The notes beneath the pieces are model-generated. The model did no database searches. It had not been told where the DNA came from and worked only from the letters and a program-made list of their open reading frames with translations. Of a DNA stretch of 7,025 nucleotides, positions 1-5,550 are shown one piece after another; within the stretch, counting starts at the first letter, position 1; each line of letters opens with the position of its first letter. Both the position numbers and the translations under genes were made by a program. Origin of the DNA: Chitinophagaceae bacterium (GTDB taxonomy: Bacteria; Bacteroidota; Bacteroidia; Chitinophagales; Chitinophagaceae). The stretch lies in contig DOMR01000232.1 in assembly GCA_003509845.1 (NCBI GenBank), positions 1 to 7,025 on the forward strand, given 5' to 3'.

Positions 1-47
1 TCGTCTCGAAATAGTATTTACGCACTATAATTAAATATTGTCCAAAT
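1..47. other. Unassigned left edge, possibly the tail of a convergent gene
   Basis: Too short to assign. On the plus strand two reading frames stay open from the window edge to stops at 28-30 and 32-34, so the last few codons of a rightward gene could end here. The adjacent hairpin carries a T-tract in the plus direction, as a gene ending here would need. No recognisable protein motif can be read from about ten codons, so this is inference only. Confidence 0.2.
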
Positions 48-88
48 AAAAAAGCCTTCCACCCAATTATTGGCAGAAGGCTTTTTTT
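48..88. terminator. Bidirectional intrinsic terminator downstream of mdh
   Basis: AAAAAAGCCTTC (48-59) pairs with GAAGGCTTTTTT (76-87), a 12-bp stem if the A/T flanks are counted, with a 6-bp GC-rich core. Inside the loop, CCAA (63-66) can pair with TTGG (70-73). Read on the minus strand the hairpin is followed by six Ts, and on the plus strand by seven. It starts 15 nt beyond the mdh stop codon and is the natural end of the minus-strand gene run. The two-sided T-tracts suggest that it also ends a convergent gene lying left of the window. Confidence 0.9.
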
Positions 89-103
89 ATATTTCTTGAA
101 CTA

Positions 104-1033
104 TTATAAAGTTTTCAATACGTCGTTCATATTGCGCACAGCGTCGGCGCTTTTGTTGAATGCTGCTTGTTCGTCGGCAGATAAATCCATGGCAACAATC
201 TTTTCCCAACCATTCTTTCCAATTACTACAGGTACCCCTAAGCAAATGTCTGATTGGCCATATTCGCCTTCCAGGCTTACGCAACAGGTAAATAATTTCT
301 TTTCATCACGTACAATACTTTCCACCAATGCAGCGCCTGCAGCACCTGGTGCATACCAAGCAGAAGTACCTAATAATTTTGTAAGTGTTGCGCCGCCCAC
401 CATGGTATCGTTGATGATGGTTTGTTGTTGTGCTTCATCTAAAAATTGCGTAACAGGAATGCTATTCCAAGTAGCATGCTTAATTAAAGGAATCATAGTG
501 GTATCACCGTGACCACCTACAACCAATGCATTTAAGTCAGATGGGCTGCAATTTAATGTGGTGCTTAATTGGTATTTGAAACGGGCACTATCTAAAGTAC
601 CACCCATTCCAATAATTCTATTTTTAGGTAAACCAGTGGATTGCAATGCTAAGTAAGTCATGGTGTCCATTGGGTTACTAATTACAATAATGATGGTGTT
701 CGGTGAATGCTTTAAAATATTCTCACAAACACCCTTTACAATACCAGCGTTCGTGCCAATTAATTCCTCACGTGTCATACCTGGTTTACGCGGTAAACCA
801 GAAGTAATTACTACCACATCTGAATTTGCTGTTTTTGAATAATCATTCGTTGATCCAGAAATGCGCGTATCAAAACCCAATAAAGCAGCCGTCTGCATCA
901 TATCCTGAGCCTTACCTTCAGCAAAGCCCTCTTTAATATCTAATAAAACCAATTCTGTTGCTAATTCTTTACGGGCAATATTATCAGCACATGTAGCACC
1001 CACGGCACCTGCACCTACGACTGTAATTTTCAT
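104..1033 (-). CDS. mdh: Malate dehydrogenase (NAD-dependent, LDH-like type)
   Basis: A complete 309-residue cytoplasmic enzyme that interconverts malate and oxaloacetate with NAD in the TCA cycle. The Rossmann glycine motif GAGAVG is at residues 7-12. Asp32 at the end of the second strand is expected to bind the NAD ribose and favours NAD over NADP. The mobile substrate loop reads GLPRKPGMTR (79-88); the arginine at 82, in place of the glutamine of lactate dehydrogenases, points to malate rather than lactate. Asn120 (in NPMD), Asp148, Arg151 and catalytic His175 (in GGHGD) are all present. Length and motifs match the LDH-like MDH group common in Bacteroidetes and Chlorobi. The start is ATG preceded by an A-rich stretch without a Shine-Dalgarno site. 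It is the last gene of the minus-strand run, has its own likely promoter, and ends 15 nt before a strong terminator. Confidence 0.96.
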   Translation of the reverse strand: MKITVVGAGAVGATCADNIARKELATELVLLDIKEGFAEGKAQDMMQTAALLGFDTRISGSTNDYSKTANSDVVVITSGLPRKPGMTREELIGTNAGIVKGVCENILKHSPNTIIIVISNPMDTMTYLALQSTGLPKNRIIGMGGTLDSARFKYQLSTTLNCSPSDLNALVVGGHGDTTMIPLIKHATWNSIPVTQFLDEAQQQTIINDTMVGGATLTKLLGTSAWYAPGAAGAALVESIVRDEKKLFTCCVSLEGEYGQSDICLGVPVVIGKNGWEKIVAMDLSADEQAAFNKSADAVRNMNDVLKTL

Positions 1034-1073
1034 ATCTTTTTATTTAAAATAAGTGTTTAATAATTTTACGCAG

Positions 1074-1081
1074 CAAAGTTA
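1074..1081 (-). promoter_or_regulatory. Bacteroidetes -7 box for mdh
   Basis: The minus strand reads TAACTTTG, an exact match to the Bacteroidetes sigma-ABfr consensus TAnnTTTG. Transcription would start near 1067, leaving a leader of about 34 nt before the mdh ATG at 1033. The box begins 1 nt beyond the stop codon of the thioredoxin-like gene. No convincing -33 TTTG is seen at the usual spacing of 19-21 nt; the nearest TTTG on this strand (1112-1115) is about 30 nt away. Confidence 0.6.
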
Positions 1082-1082
1082 G

Positions 1083-1592
1083 CTATTTGCTTTCTATTAT
1101 CTTTATTAAGTCAAAAATATCTGCCCCTTTTTCATACACTTTCACAAATTGGTTGTTTTTATATAAAGCCACAAATGGAGTCATTTTAGGGCGAAAAAAG
1201 GTAGGGATTGCATAAGAAGGATCACGACCTATAAGTATATTAGGTCGGCCCACAAATTTAAATTTGTCTGCAAAGGCCTGAATAGCAATCATGTCACGAT
1301 AGCTGTCCCAAATGAATAAAACATTGGTTAATTTGTCCTTATACTTATTTATGGTAGCCGCTTCGGTCTCGCAATGAGAGCAATCGGGGCTAAAAAAAAT
1401 GATGCAAGTATATTTATACTTAGGGATCGTTTTATTAGTAACCTCCCTGCCGTCAATTAGGGTTAACGTAAAAGCAGGTAAATTTTTATCTTTTAGGTAA
1501 GGAGAATTTGGATCAGGTTTAACATCTAAACTTTGCGCTGATGCCTGTCCAATGATCAACATAGTTAAAAGGCTTAGAATAAATTTTTTCAT
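1083..1592 (-). CDS. Secreted thioredoxin-like (TlpA/redoxin family) protein
   Basis: A 169-residue protein with a signal peptide: Lys2-Lys3, a hydrophobic core (4-14) and a likely signal peptidase site after ASA (17-19), so it should act in the periplasm. The mature part is a thioredoxin fold with the redox motif CSHC (71-74) after the strand IIFFSPD, and the cis-proline loop Met-Thr-Pro at 137-139. A third cysteine, Cys63, lies on the strand just before the active site. Family members reduce or exchange disulfides of exported proteins, including cytochrome c maturation partners, but the substrate cannot be read here. CSHC differs from the CGPC of cytoplasmic thioredoxins. The gene starts 4 nt after the ATPase stop codon, so the two are almost certainly co-transcribed. 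The family call is secure; the specific role is unknown. Confidence 0.85.
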   Translation of the reverse strand: MKKFILSLLTMLIIGQASAQSLDVKPDPNSPYLKDKNLPAFTLTLIDGREVTNKTIPKYKYTCIIFFSPDCSHCETEAATINKYKDKLTNVLFIWDSYRDMIAIQAFADKFKFVGRPNILIGRDPSYAIPTFFRPKMTPFVALYKNNQFVKVYEKGADIFDLIKIIESK

Positions 1593-1596
1593 AATA

Positions 1597-2361
1597 TTAT
1601 TTTTGGGTCATACGCATTGATTTTGCGTCTTGTAAAAATTTCGATGCAAATATAAAATTATTTAATAACACATTTTTGCTGTAGATGATTTCGGCATTGT
1701 TCCCTTCCCATTCTTTTTTGCCTTGGTGTAAATAGATAATATGGTCGCCAATTTCCATCACACTATTCATGTCATGTGTGACTACAATGGTGGTGATATT
1801 AAACTCGGTGGTAATATCTTGAATCAATTTATCAATGACCATGGATGTTTGAGGATCCAGTCCTGAATTTGGCTCATCGCAAAATAAGTATTTCGGTTTC
1901 ATGATGATGGCACGTGCCAATGCAACTCTTTTTTTCATTCCACCGCTAATTTCAGCAGGATACTTTTCATTTACACCATGCAAGTTCACCCTTGCTAAAG
2001 TTTCTGATACTTTTTTATTTTTCTCATCCAAACTTAAATGGGTAAACATATCCAAGGGAAAACGTACATTTTCTTCTACTGTTTTTGAATCAAATAAAGC
2101 ATTGCCTTGAAATAGCATTCCTATATTATTTCGTAATTCTTTTCTTTCCTCTTTGGACATGCTGCGTAACTCTTCCCCATCAAAATATATTTCCCCCTTG
2201 TCCGCGGCAATTAAATCAACAATACATTTGGTTAAAACCGTTTTACCGCTACCACTGGTGCCTATTATTAAATTACAAATGCCTGGTCTAAATTGCGCAG
2301 TTATGTCGTTTATAATTACTTTGCCTTCAAAAGCTTTTGATATATTTTTTACTTCAATCAT
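1597..2361 (-). CDS. ABC transporter ATPase, MlaF-like (phospholipid/Mce-type transport)
   Basis: A complete 254-residue nucleotide-binding subunit. Walker A GTSGSGKT is at 34-41, the Q-loop Gln85 sits in MLFQGNALFDS, the signature is SGGMKKR (139-145), Walker B ends in Asp162-Glu163 (CDEPNSGLDP), and the H-loop is His196 in VVTHDM. The signature with methionine and basic residues, together with the LFQ-x-x-ALF Q-loop, is characteristic of the MlaF/Ttg2A group that powers lipid exchange between inner and outer membranes with an MlaE permease and an MlaD (Mce) protein. Neither partner is next to it here. The ATG lies only 2 nt after the lysA stop codon, suggesting translational coupling, and the thioredoxin-like gene follows after 4 nt. 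Family placement is strong; the lipid substrate and the exact complex are inferred from homologues. Confidence 0.88.
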   Translation of the reverse strand: MIEVKNISKAFEGKVIINDITAQFRPGICNLIIGTSGSGKTVLTKCIVDLIAADKGEIYFDGEELRSMSKEERKELRNNIGMLFQGNALFDSKTVEENVRFPLDMFTHLSLDEKNKKVSETLARVNLHGVNEKYPAEISGGMKKRVALARAIIMKPKYLFCDEPNSGLDPQTSMVIDKLIQDITTEFNITTIVVTHDMNSVMEIGDHIIYLHQGKKEWEGNNAEIIYSKNVLLNNFIFASKFLQDAKSMRMTQK

Positions 2362-2363
2362 GC

Positions 2364-3581
2364 TTATGAGTTCAAGGGTGTTTGTAAACGCAATAAGTCG
2401 GCAAAATCATCTGCGCGGCTAATTAATTTCGCTTCCTCTTTTTCCAATAAAACCTGCGCTGGTTTGTAGCGGGCATTATAATTACTAGACATCTCATAAC
2501 CGTATGCGCCTGCATTATAAAATACTAAATAATCACCTTCGGAAATGGTTGGAATAGGGCGGTCCCACGCAAAAGTATCCGTTTCGCAAATATTGCCAAC
2601 TACTGCATAATTTTTTGTTGGTTGATCAGGGTGGCTAATATTATCAATATGATGGTAAGCGTCATAAAACATAGGTCGTATTAAATGATTGAGGCCTGTA
2701 TTAATACCTGCAAATGTAATTTCACCTTGCTCCTTTAATACATTCACTTGCGAAATAAAATAGCCTGCTTCACTGACCAAATATTTTCCTGGTTCAAACC
2801 AAGCGATAAGCGGTCGTCCAAATTTTTCAGACATTTTTTTCATCACTTTATTTACCTCGCTTCCTAATAAAGCAATATCCGTTCCTTTTTCATTCGGGGT
2901 ATAGGGCACTTTGAATCCGCCACCAAAATCTAAAACCTGGACGGTGGGGAATTCACCTAATATACTTTCAAAAACATCTGCTGATTGTAAAAACACACTT
3001 ACTTCCTTTATTTCACTTCCCGTATGTATATGTAAGGTATTAATATTAAGTTGGAATTTTTCTTGAATGGTTTTTAATTCATTGAATTGTGTCAAAGGAA
3101 TCCCAAACTTACTTTTATCGTGTCCTGTTGAAATTTTAAGATTCCCGCCAGCCATAATATTGGGACGAATACGAACGCCTACTGCATAAGTGTTTCCAAA
3201 TTTTGCGCCGAACTTTTCTAAATTGGATAAGCTATCAATATTTACATTAATGCCCAAAGCAACCGCTTCGCAAATTTCATCAAAGGAGACACTATTACTG
3301 GTATATAAAATATTTTTTGGTTCAAAGCCTACATGCAATGCCAACTTCACTTCATTAATCGAGCTGCAATCAATTGGGCAGCCTGCGTTTTTTACTACTT
3401 GTAAAATATGAATATTGGTGAGGGCTTTACATGCATAAAAAAAACGCGTTTGAGTCATATCAAAATGACTGACCAAATTTTGATATTGTGAAACAATCTT
3501 TTCCGCATGATATACATATAAGGGCGTACCAAATTTTTCAGCTGCTTGCTTTAATTGCCCATAAGTTAAACTTGACTTCAT
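2364..3581 (-). CDS. lysA: Diaminopimelate decarboxylase
   Basis: A PLP enzyme of fold type III (alanine racemase-like barrel plus C-terminal beta domain) that decarboxylates meso-diaminopimelate to L-lysine, the last step of lysine synthesis. With the ATG at 3581 it has 405 residues. The PLP lysine is Lys52 in FYACKA. Other landmarks are HIHTGSEI (184-191), the phosphate-binding DFGGGF (218-223), EPGKYLVSEAG (263-273), the catalytic Cys332-Glu333 in GNICETD, and NAGAYGYEMSSNYN (356-369), which separates DAP decarboxylases from ornithine/arginine and carboxynorspermidine relatives. A TTG at 3594-3596 would add five residues (MYLRS), but the in-frame ATG is more likely because the conserved region begins soon after it. 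The gene lies 83 nt downstream of scpB and directly ahead of the MlaF-like ATPase. Confidence 0.95.
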   Translation of the reverse strand: MKSSLTYGQLKQAAEKFGTPLYVYHAEKIVSQYQNLVSHFDMTQTRFFYACKALTNIHILQVVKNAGCPIDCSSINEVKLALHVGFEPKNILYTSNSVSFDEICEAVALGINVNIDSLSNLEKFGAKFGNTYAVGVRIRPNIMAGGNLKISTGHDKSKFGIPLTQFNELKTIQEKFQLNINTLHIHTGSEIKEVSVFLQSADVFESILGEFPTVQVLDFGGGFKVPYTPNEKGTDIALLGSEVNKVMKKMSEKFGRPLIAWFEPGKYLVSEAGYFISQVNVLKEQGEITFAGINTGLNHLIRPMFYDAYHHIDNISHPDQPTKNYAVVGNICETDTFAWDRPIPTISEGDYLVFYNAGAYGYEMSSNYNARYKPAQVLLEKEEAKLISRADDFADLLRLQTPLNS

Positions 3582-3640
3582 GCTACGAAGATACAATTAG
3601 AACTGATGTTTTAATACGAAATCAGTCGGGATAATTTGAG

Positions 3641-3648
3641 AAAATGTA
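3641..3648 (-). promoter_or_regulatory. Weak -7-like box upstream of lysA
   Basis: In the 83-nt gap between scpB and lysA the minus strand reads TACATTTT, seven of eight positions of TAnnTTTG. If used, transcription would begin near 3634 with a leader of about 53 nt. No -33 TTTG is visible upstream. The gap is large enough for a promoter, but lysA may instead be read through from atpG-scpB. Confidence 0.25.
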
Positions 3649-3664
3649 AAGGAGGGGACTTTTG

Positions 3665-4414
3665 CTATTCTGGTTGTTCAGGCGCATTGTCCTCATGATC
3701 TGCAGCATCAATAGCATCAGCATCATAATCACCTGTTTCTTCTTCGGCATTAGGTGTGTCCATATCCGCTTCGGCTTCAATGGCAGCATCTAATTCAGCG
3801 GTTTGATTAAATACACTATTGTCGGTAAAATCTTCTGGTTTAACTACAGTTGCTTCCACAACTTGATCCGCTAAAACTTCTCTAATTTTTGGTAAATCGT
3901 CGGTAGAATTGATGCCGAAATAATCCATGAAATTAACGGAGGTAGAATATACCAATGGCTTACCTGGCATATTTTCATTGCGACCACTAATCGTGATTAA
4001 TTCTTTCTCTAATAATTTTTGTATCGAGTAATCGCTATTCACACCACGAATTGCTTCCACTTCCCCTTTAGTGATGGGTTGCTTGTAAGCGATAATCGCT
4101 AATGATTCTAAGGCAGCGTTTGATAAACGTTTTAAAAACTTATCTCCGTTTAATTGTGCAATGGTATTATGAAAATTCGGCTTCGTTAAAAATTGCCAAC
4201 CGCCCCCACTTTGTTTTAATTCAAACGGATAAAATTCCGTTGCATATTTTTCTTGAATACCCTCTAAAGCCGACTCCACTTGACTCAATGTAATGCGTTC
4301 TTCTAAAAATCCAAAAGCGTTATTAATAAGCTCAGTAATGTCATTTGCATTTAGTGCTTTTTCACTTGCAAAAACTAAGGCTTCAATATGCGGAATGATT
4401 TGGCTTATTTCCAT
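3665..4414 (-). CDS. scpB: Segregation and condensation protein B
   Basis: A 249-residue cytoplasmic protein. ScpB dimers bind the kleisin ScpA and regulate the SMC complex that condenses and segregates the chromosome. The two winged-helix domains are recognisable: the N-terminal one starts with IEALVFASEKAL (10-21), and the second contains the family hallmark LSNAALESLAIIAYKQPITK (97-116) followed by EVEAIRGV (118-125). A conserved GKPLVYST segment (151-158) and YFGI (165-168) close the fold. From about residue 206 the protein ends in a tail with 18 Asp/Glu in 44 residues and no Lys or Arg. Such tails are variable in this family and probably disordered. The gene starts 15 nt after the atpG stop codon, so the two are probably co-transcribed. 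scpA is not in the window. Confidence 0.93.
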   Translation of the reverse strand: MEISQIIPHIEALVFASEKALNANDITELINNAFGFLEERITLSQVESALEGIQEKYATEFYPFELKQSGGGWQFLTKPNFHNTIAQLNGDKFLKRLSNAALESLAIIAYKQPITKGEVEAIRGVNSDYSIQKLLEKELITISGRNENMPGKPLVYSTSVNFMDYFGINSTDDLPKIREVLADQVVEATVVKPEDFTDNSVFNQTAELDAAIEAEADMDTPNAEEETGDYDADAIDAADHEDNAPEQPE

Positions 4415-4429
4415 AATAGGTTTGTATTC

Positions 4430-5299
4430 TTATCCGTTTAATGCAGCAGCACCACTTACAATTTCCGTTAATTCGGTTGTAATGGCTGCTTGACGTGCGC
4501 GGTTGTATGATAATTTCAATGATTTCAATAATTCGTTTGCATTTTCACTTGCCTTATCCATCGCTGTCATTCTAGCGCCATGCTCACTTGCGTTTGCATC
4601 CAATACTGCTTTGAATAATTGGGTGTTCAATATTTTTGGCATTAACTCAGCAACCAAAACTTCTTTTTGTGGTTCAAAAATGAAATCTATTTTTTTCTGA
4701 TTTTCTTTTTTTATAATCTTAGGAACAGGTAAAAATTGCTCCGCAGTAAATACCTGTGTAGCGGCATTTTTAAACTCGCTGTATATAATTTCTATTGCAT
4801 CAAACTCTTTGTTTGAAAAAGCGTCCATTGCTGCTTGTGCAGCCAATTGTACATTTGCAAAATTTAAATTTAAAAAGATATCTTTAAAATTAGCATTGGT
4901 TGTAAAACCTGCTTTGCTTAAACTTTCATATCCTTTTTTACCAATGTTCCAAATGGTCACTTTTTGTTTTGGATATTTTTCGGTAATGGTGGTTTTAGCC
5001 AATTTTACCAAGTTGGCATTATAGCCTCCGCACAATCCTCTATCTGAAGTGATAACAATCAGTAATACATTATTCACTGGACGAGTTTCCGCCAAAGCTA
5101 AATTTACATCACCTTCTAAACTGCTTAAAATATTACCTAACATTTCCTGCAACTTACGCGTATAAGGACGCATCTGTGTAATCGCATCTTGCGCACGACG
5201 TAATTTTGCCGCACTTACCATTTTCATTGCTTTTGTAAGCTGCTGGGTAGATTGCGTACTTTTAATCCTATTTCTTACTTCATTCAATTGACCTGCCAT
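4430..5299 (-). CDS. atpG: F1Fo ATP synthase gamma subunit
   Basis: A 289-residue central-stalk subunit of the F1 motor. Its N- and C-terminal helices form the coiled coil that rotates inside the alpha3-beta3 ring and couples proton flow to ATP synthesis at the inner membrane. The N-terminal helix carries the hallmark LTKAMKMVSAAKLRRAQ (21-37). The Rossmann-like middle domain has ITSDRGLCGGYNAN (83-96). The C-terminal helix ends with YNRARQAAITTELTEIVSGA (265-284), the conserved signature. Length is normal and both termini are intact. The ATG at 5299 opens the usual MAGQLNEVRNRI start. The gene is not next to atpA or atpD: upstream is a divergent intergenic region and secA. A good -7 box lies about 65 nt upstream, so it is probably the first gene of the atpG-scpB unit. 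Confidence 0.97.
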   Translation of the reverse strand: MAGQLNEVRNRIKSTQSTQQLTKAMKMVSAAKLRRAQDAITQMRPYTRKLQEMLGNILSSLEGDVNLALAETRPVNNVLLIVITSDRGLCGGYNANLVKLAKTTITEKYPKQKVTIWNIGKKGYESLSKAGFTTNANFKDIFLNLNFANVQLAAQAAMDAFSNKEFDAIEIIYSEFKNAATQVFTAEQFLPVPKIIKKENQKKIDFIFEPQKEVLVAELMPKILNTQLFKAVLDANASEHGARMTAMDKASENANELLKSLKLSYNRARQAAITTELTEIVSGAAALNG

Positions 5300-5331
5300 A
5301 GTAGTAAATTTTCCGATTTTTCTTAATGAAT

Positions 5332-5350
5332 CCCGCTTAAAATTAAGGGG
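5332..5350 (-). promoter_or_regulatory. Hairpin near the predicted 5' end of the atpG leader
   Basis: CCC (5332-5334) and CTTA (5336-5339) can pair with TAAG and GGG (5344-5350), giving seven base pairs with one bulged G at 5335 and an AAAT loop. It falls just inside the leader if transcription starts near 5357. It has no following T-tract, so it is not a normal terminator. It could protect the 5' end of the transcript or be a protein site, or it may be chance. Confidence 0.3.
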
Positions 5351-5363
5351 TACTTAAGGCGAG

Positions 5364-5371
5364 CAAAGGTA
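5364..5371 (-). promoter_or_regulatory. Bacteroidetes -7 box for atpG
   Basis: The minus strand reads TACCTTTG, an exact match to TAnnTTTG. Transcription would start near 5357, giving a leader of about 58 nt before the atpG ATG. The upstream stretch is A-rich on the coding strand but shows no clear -33 TTTG at 19-21 nt. The sequence CCTTAA follows the box after 4 nt and recurs at 5343-5348. Confidence 0.65.
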
Positions 5372-5440
5372 TCATTTTTTCGTTCATTTTTCACTTTTCA
5401 GGCCCTTCAAGTTAATTTTTATATTCCCAGGCCCATAAAA

Positions 5441-5497
5441 TGGCCAAACTGCCTTCAAATGCTTACCTTTGACACCCCTTAACTAGTGGCCAAAATG
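5441..5497 (+). repeat. Direct repeat TGGCCAAAnTG flanking the secA promoter
   Basis: TGGCCAAACTG (5441-5451) and TGGCCAAAATG (5487-5497) match at ten of eleven positions, 46 nt apart. One copy lies just upstream and the other just downstream of the secA -7 box at 5464-5471. Each contains the 6-bp palindrome TGGCCA. The position would suit operator half-sites, but two copies of an 11-mer could also arise by chance or local duplication. Confidence 0.35.
5464..5471 (+). promoter_or_regulatory. Bacteroidetes -7 box for secA
   Basis: TACCTTTG is an exact match to TAnnTTTG and is identical to the atpG box on the other strand. Transcription would start near 5478, leaving a leader of about 73 nt before the secA ATG. 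No obvious -33 TTTG is seen about 20 nt upstream; a TGGCCAAA repeat copy occupies that area instead. Confidence 0.6.
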
Positions 5498-5505
5498 TCA
5501 TTGGC
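5489..5505 (+). promoter_or_regulatory. Small hairpin in the secA leader
   Basis: GCCAA (5489-5493) pairs with TTGGC (5501-5505) around a 7-nt loop, starting about 11 nt after the predicted start of transcription. It overlaps the downstream TGGCCAAAnTG repeat copy. Only five base pairs form, so a regulatory role is speculative. Confidence 0.25.
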
Positions 5506-5550
5506 ATAGTGATTGCTAATAAGGGATTATATATAATTTATCATAGGACT

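Noticed and set aside
96..512. Plus-strand open frame of 138 codons opposite mdh
   Set aside because: It is antisense to a fully conserved mdh reading frame and shows no domain of its own.
3594..3596. TTG as the lysA start, giving a 410-residue protein
   Set aside because: The in-frame ATG five codons later is the stronger start, and the added residues MYLRS show no conserved feature.
3602..3626. ACTGAT / ATCAGT inverted repeat in the scpB-lysA gap as a terminator
   Set aside because: Only six base pairs with a 13-nt loop and no T-tract on the minus strand.
5440..5472. Ten-codon plus-strand ORF (MAKLPSNAYL) as a secA leader peptide
   Set aside because: It overlaps the likely -7 box and would lie mostly upstream of the start of transcription.
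5495..5509. Four-codon ORF (MSLA) in the secA leader
   Set aside because: ORFs this short are expected by chance; no ribosome site or stalling motif is visible.
5526..5537. Perfect 12-bp palindrome ATTATATATAAT upstream of the secA start
   Set aside because: Simple alternating A/T sequence in AT-rich DNA; no support for a binding site.
5545..5548. AGGA as a Shine-Dalgarno site for secA
   Set aside because: Only 2 nt from the ATG, too close to work, and the phylum rarely uses such sites.
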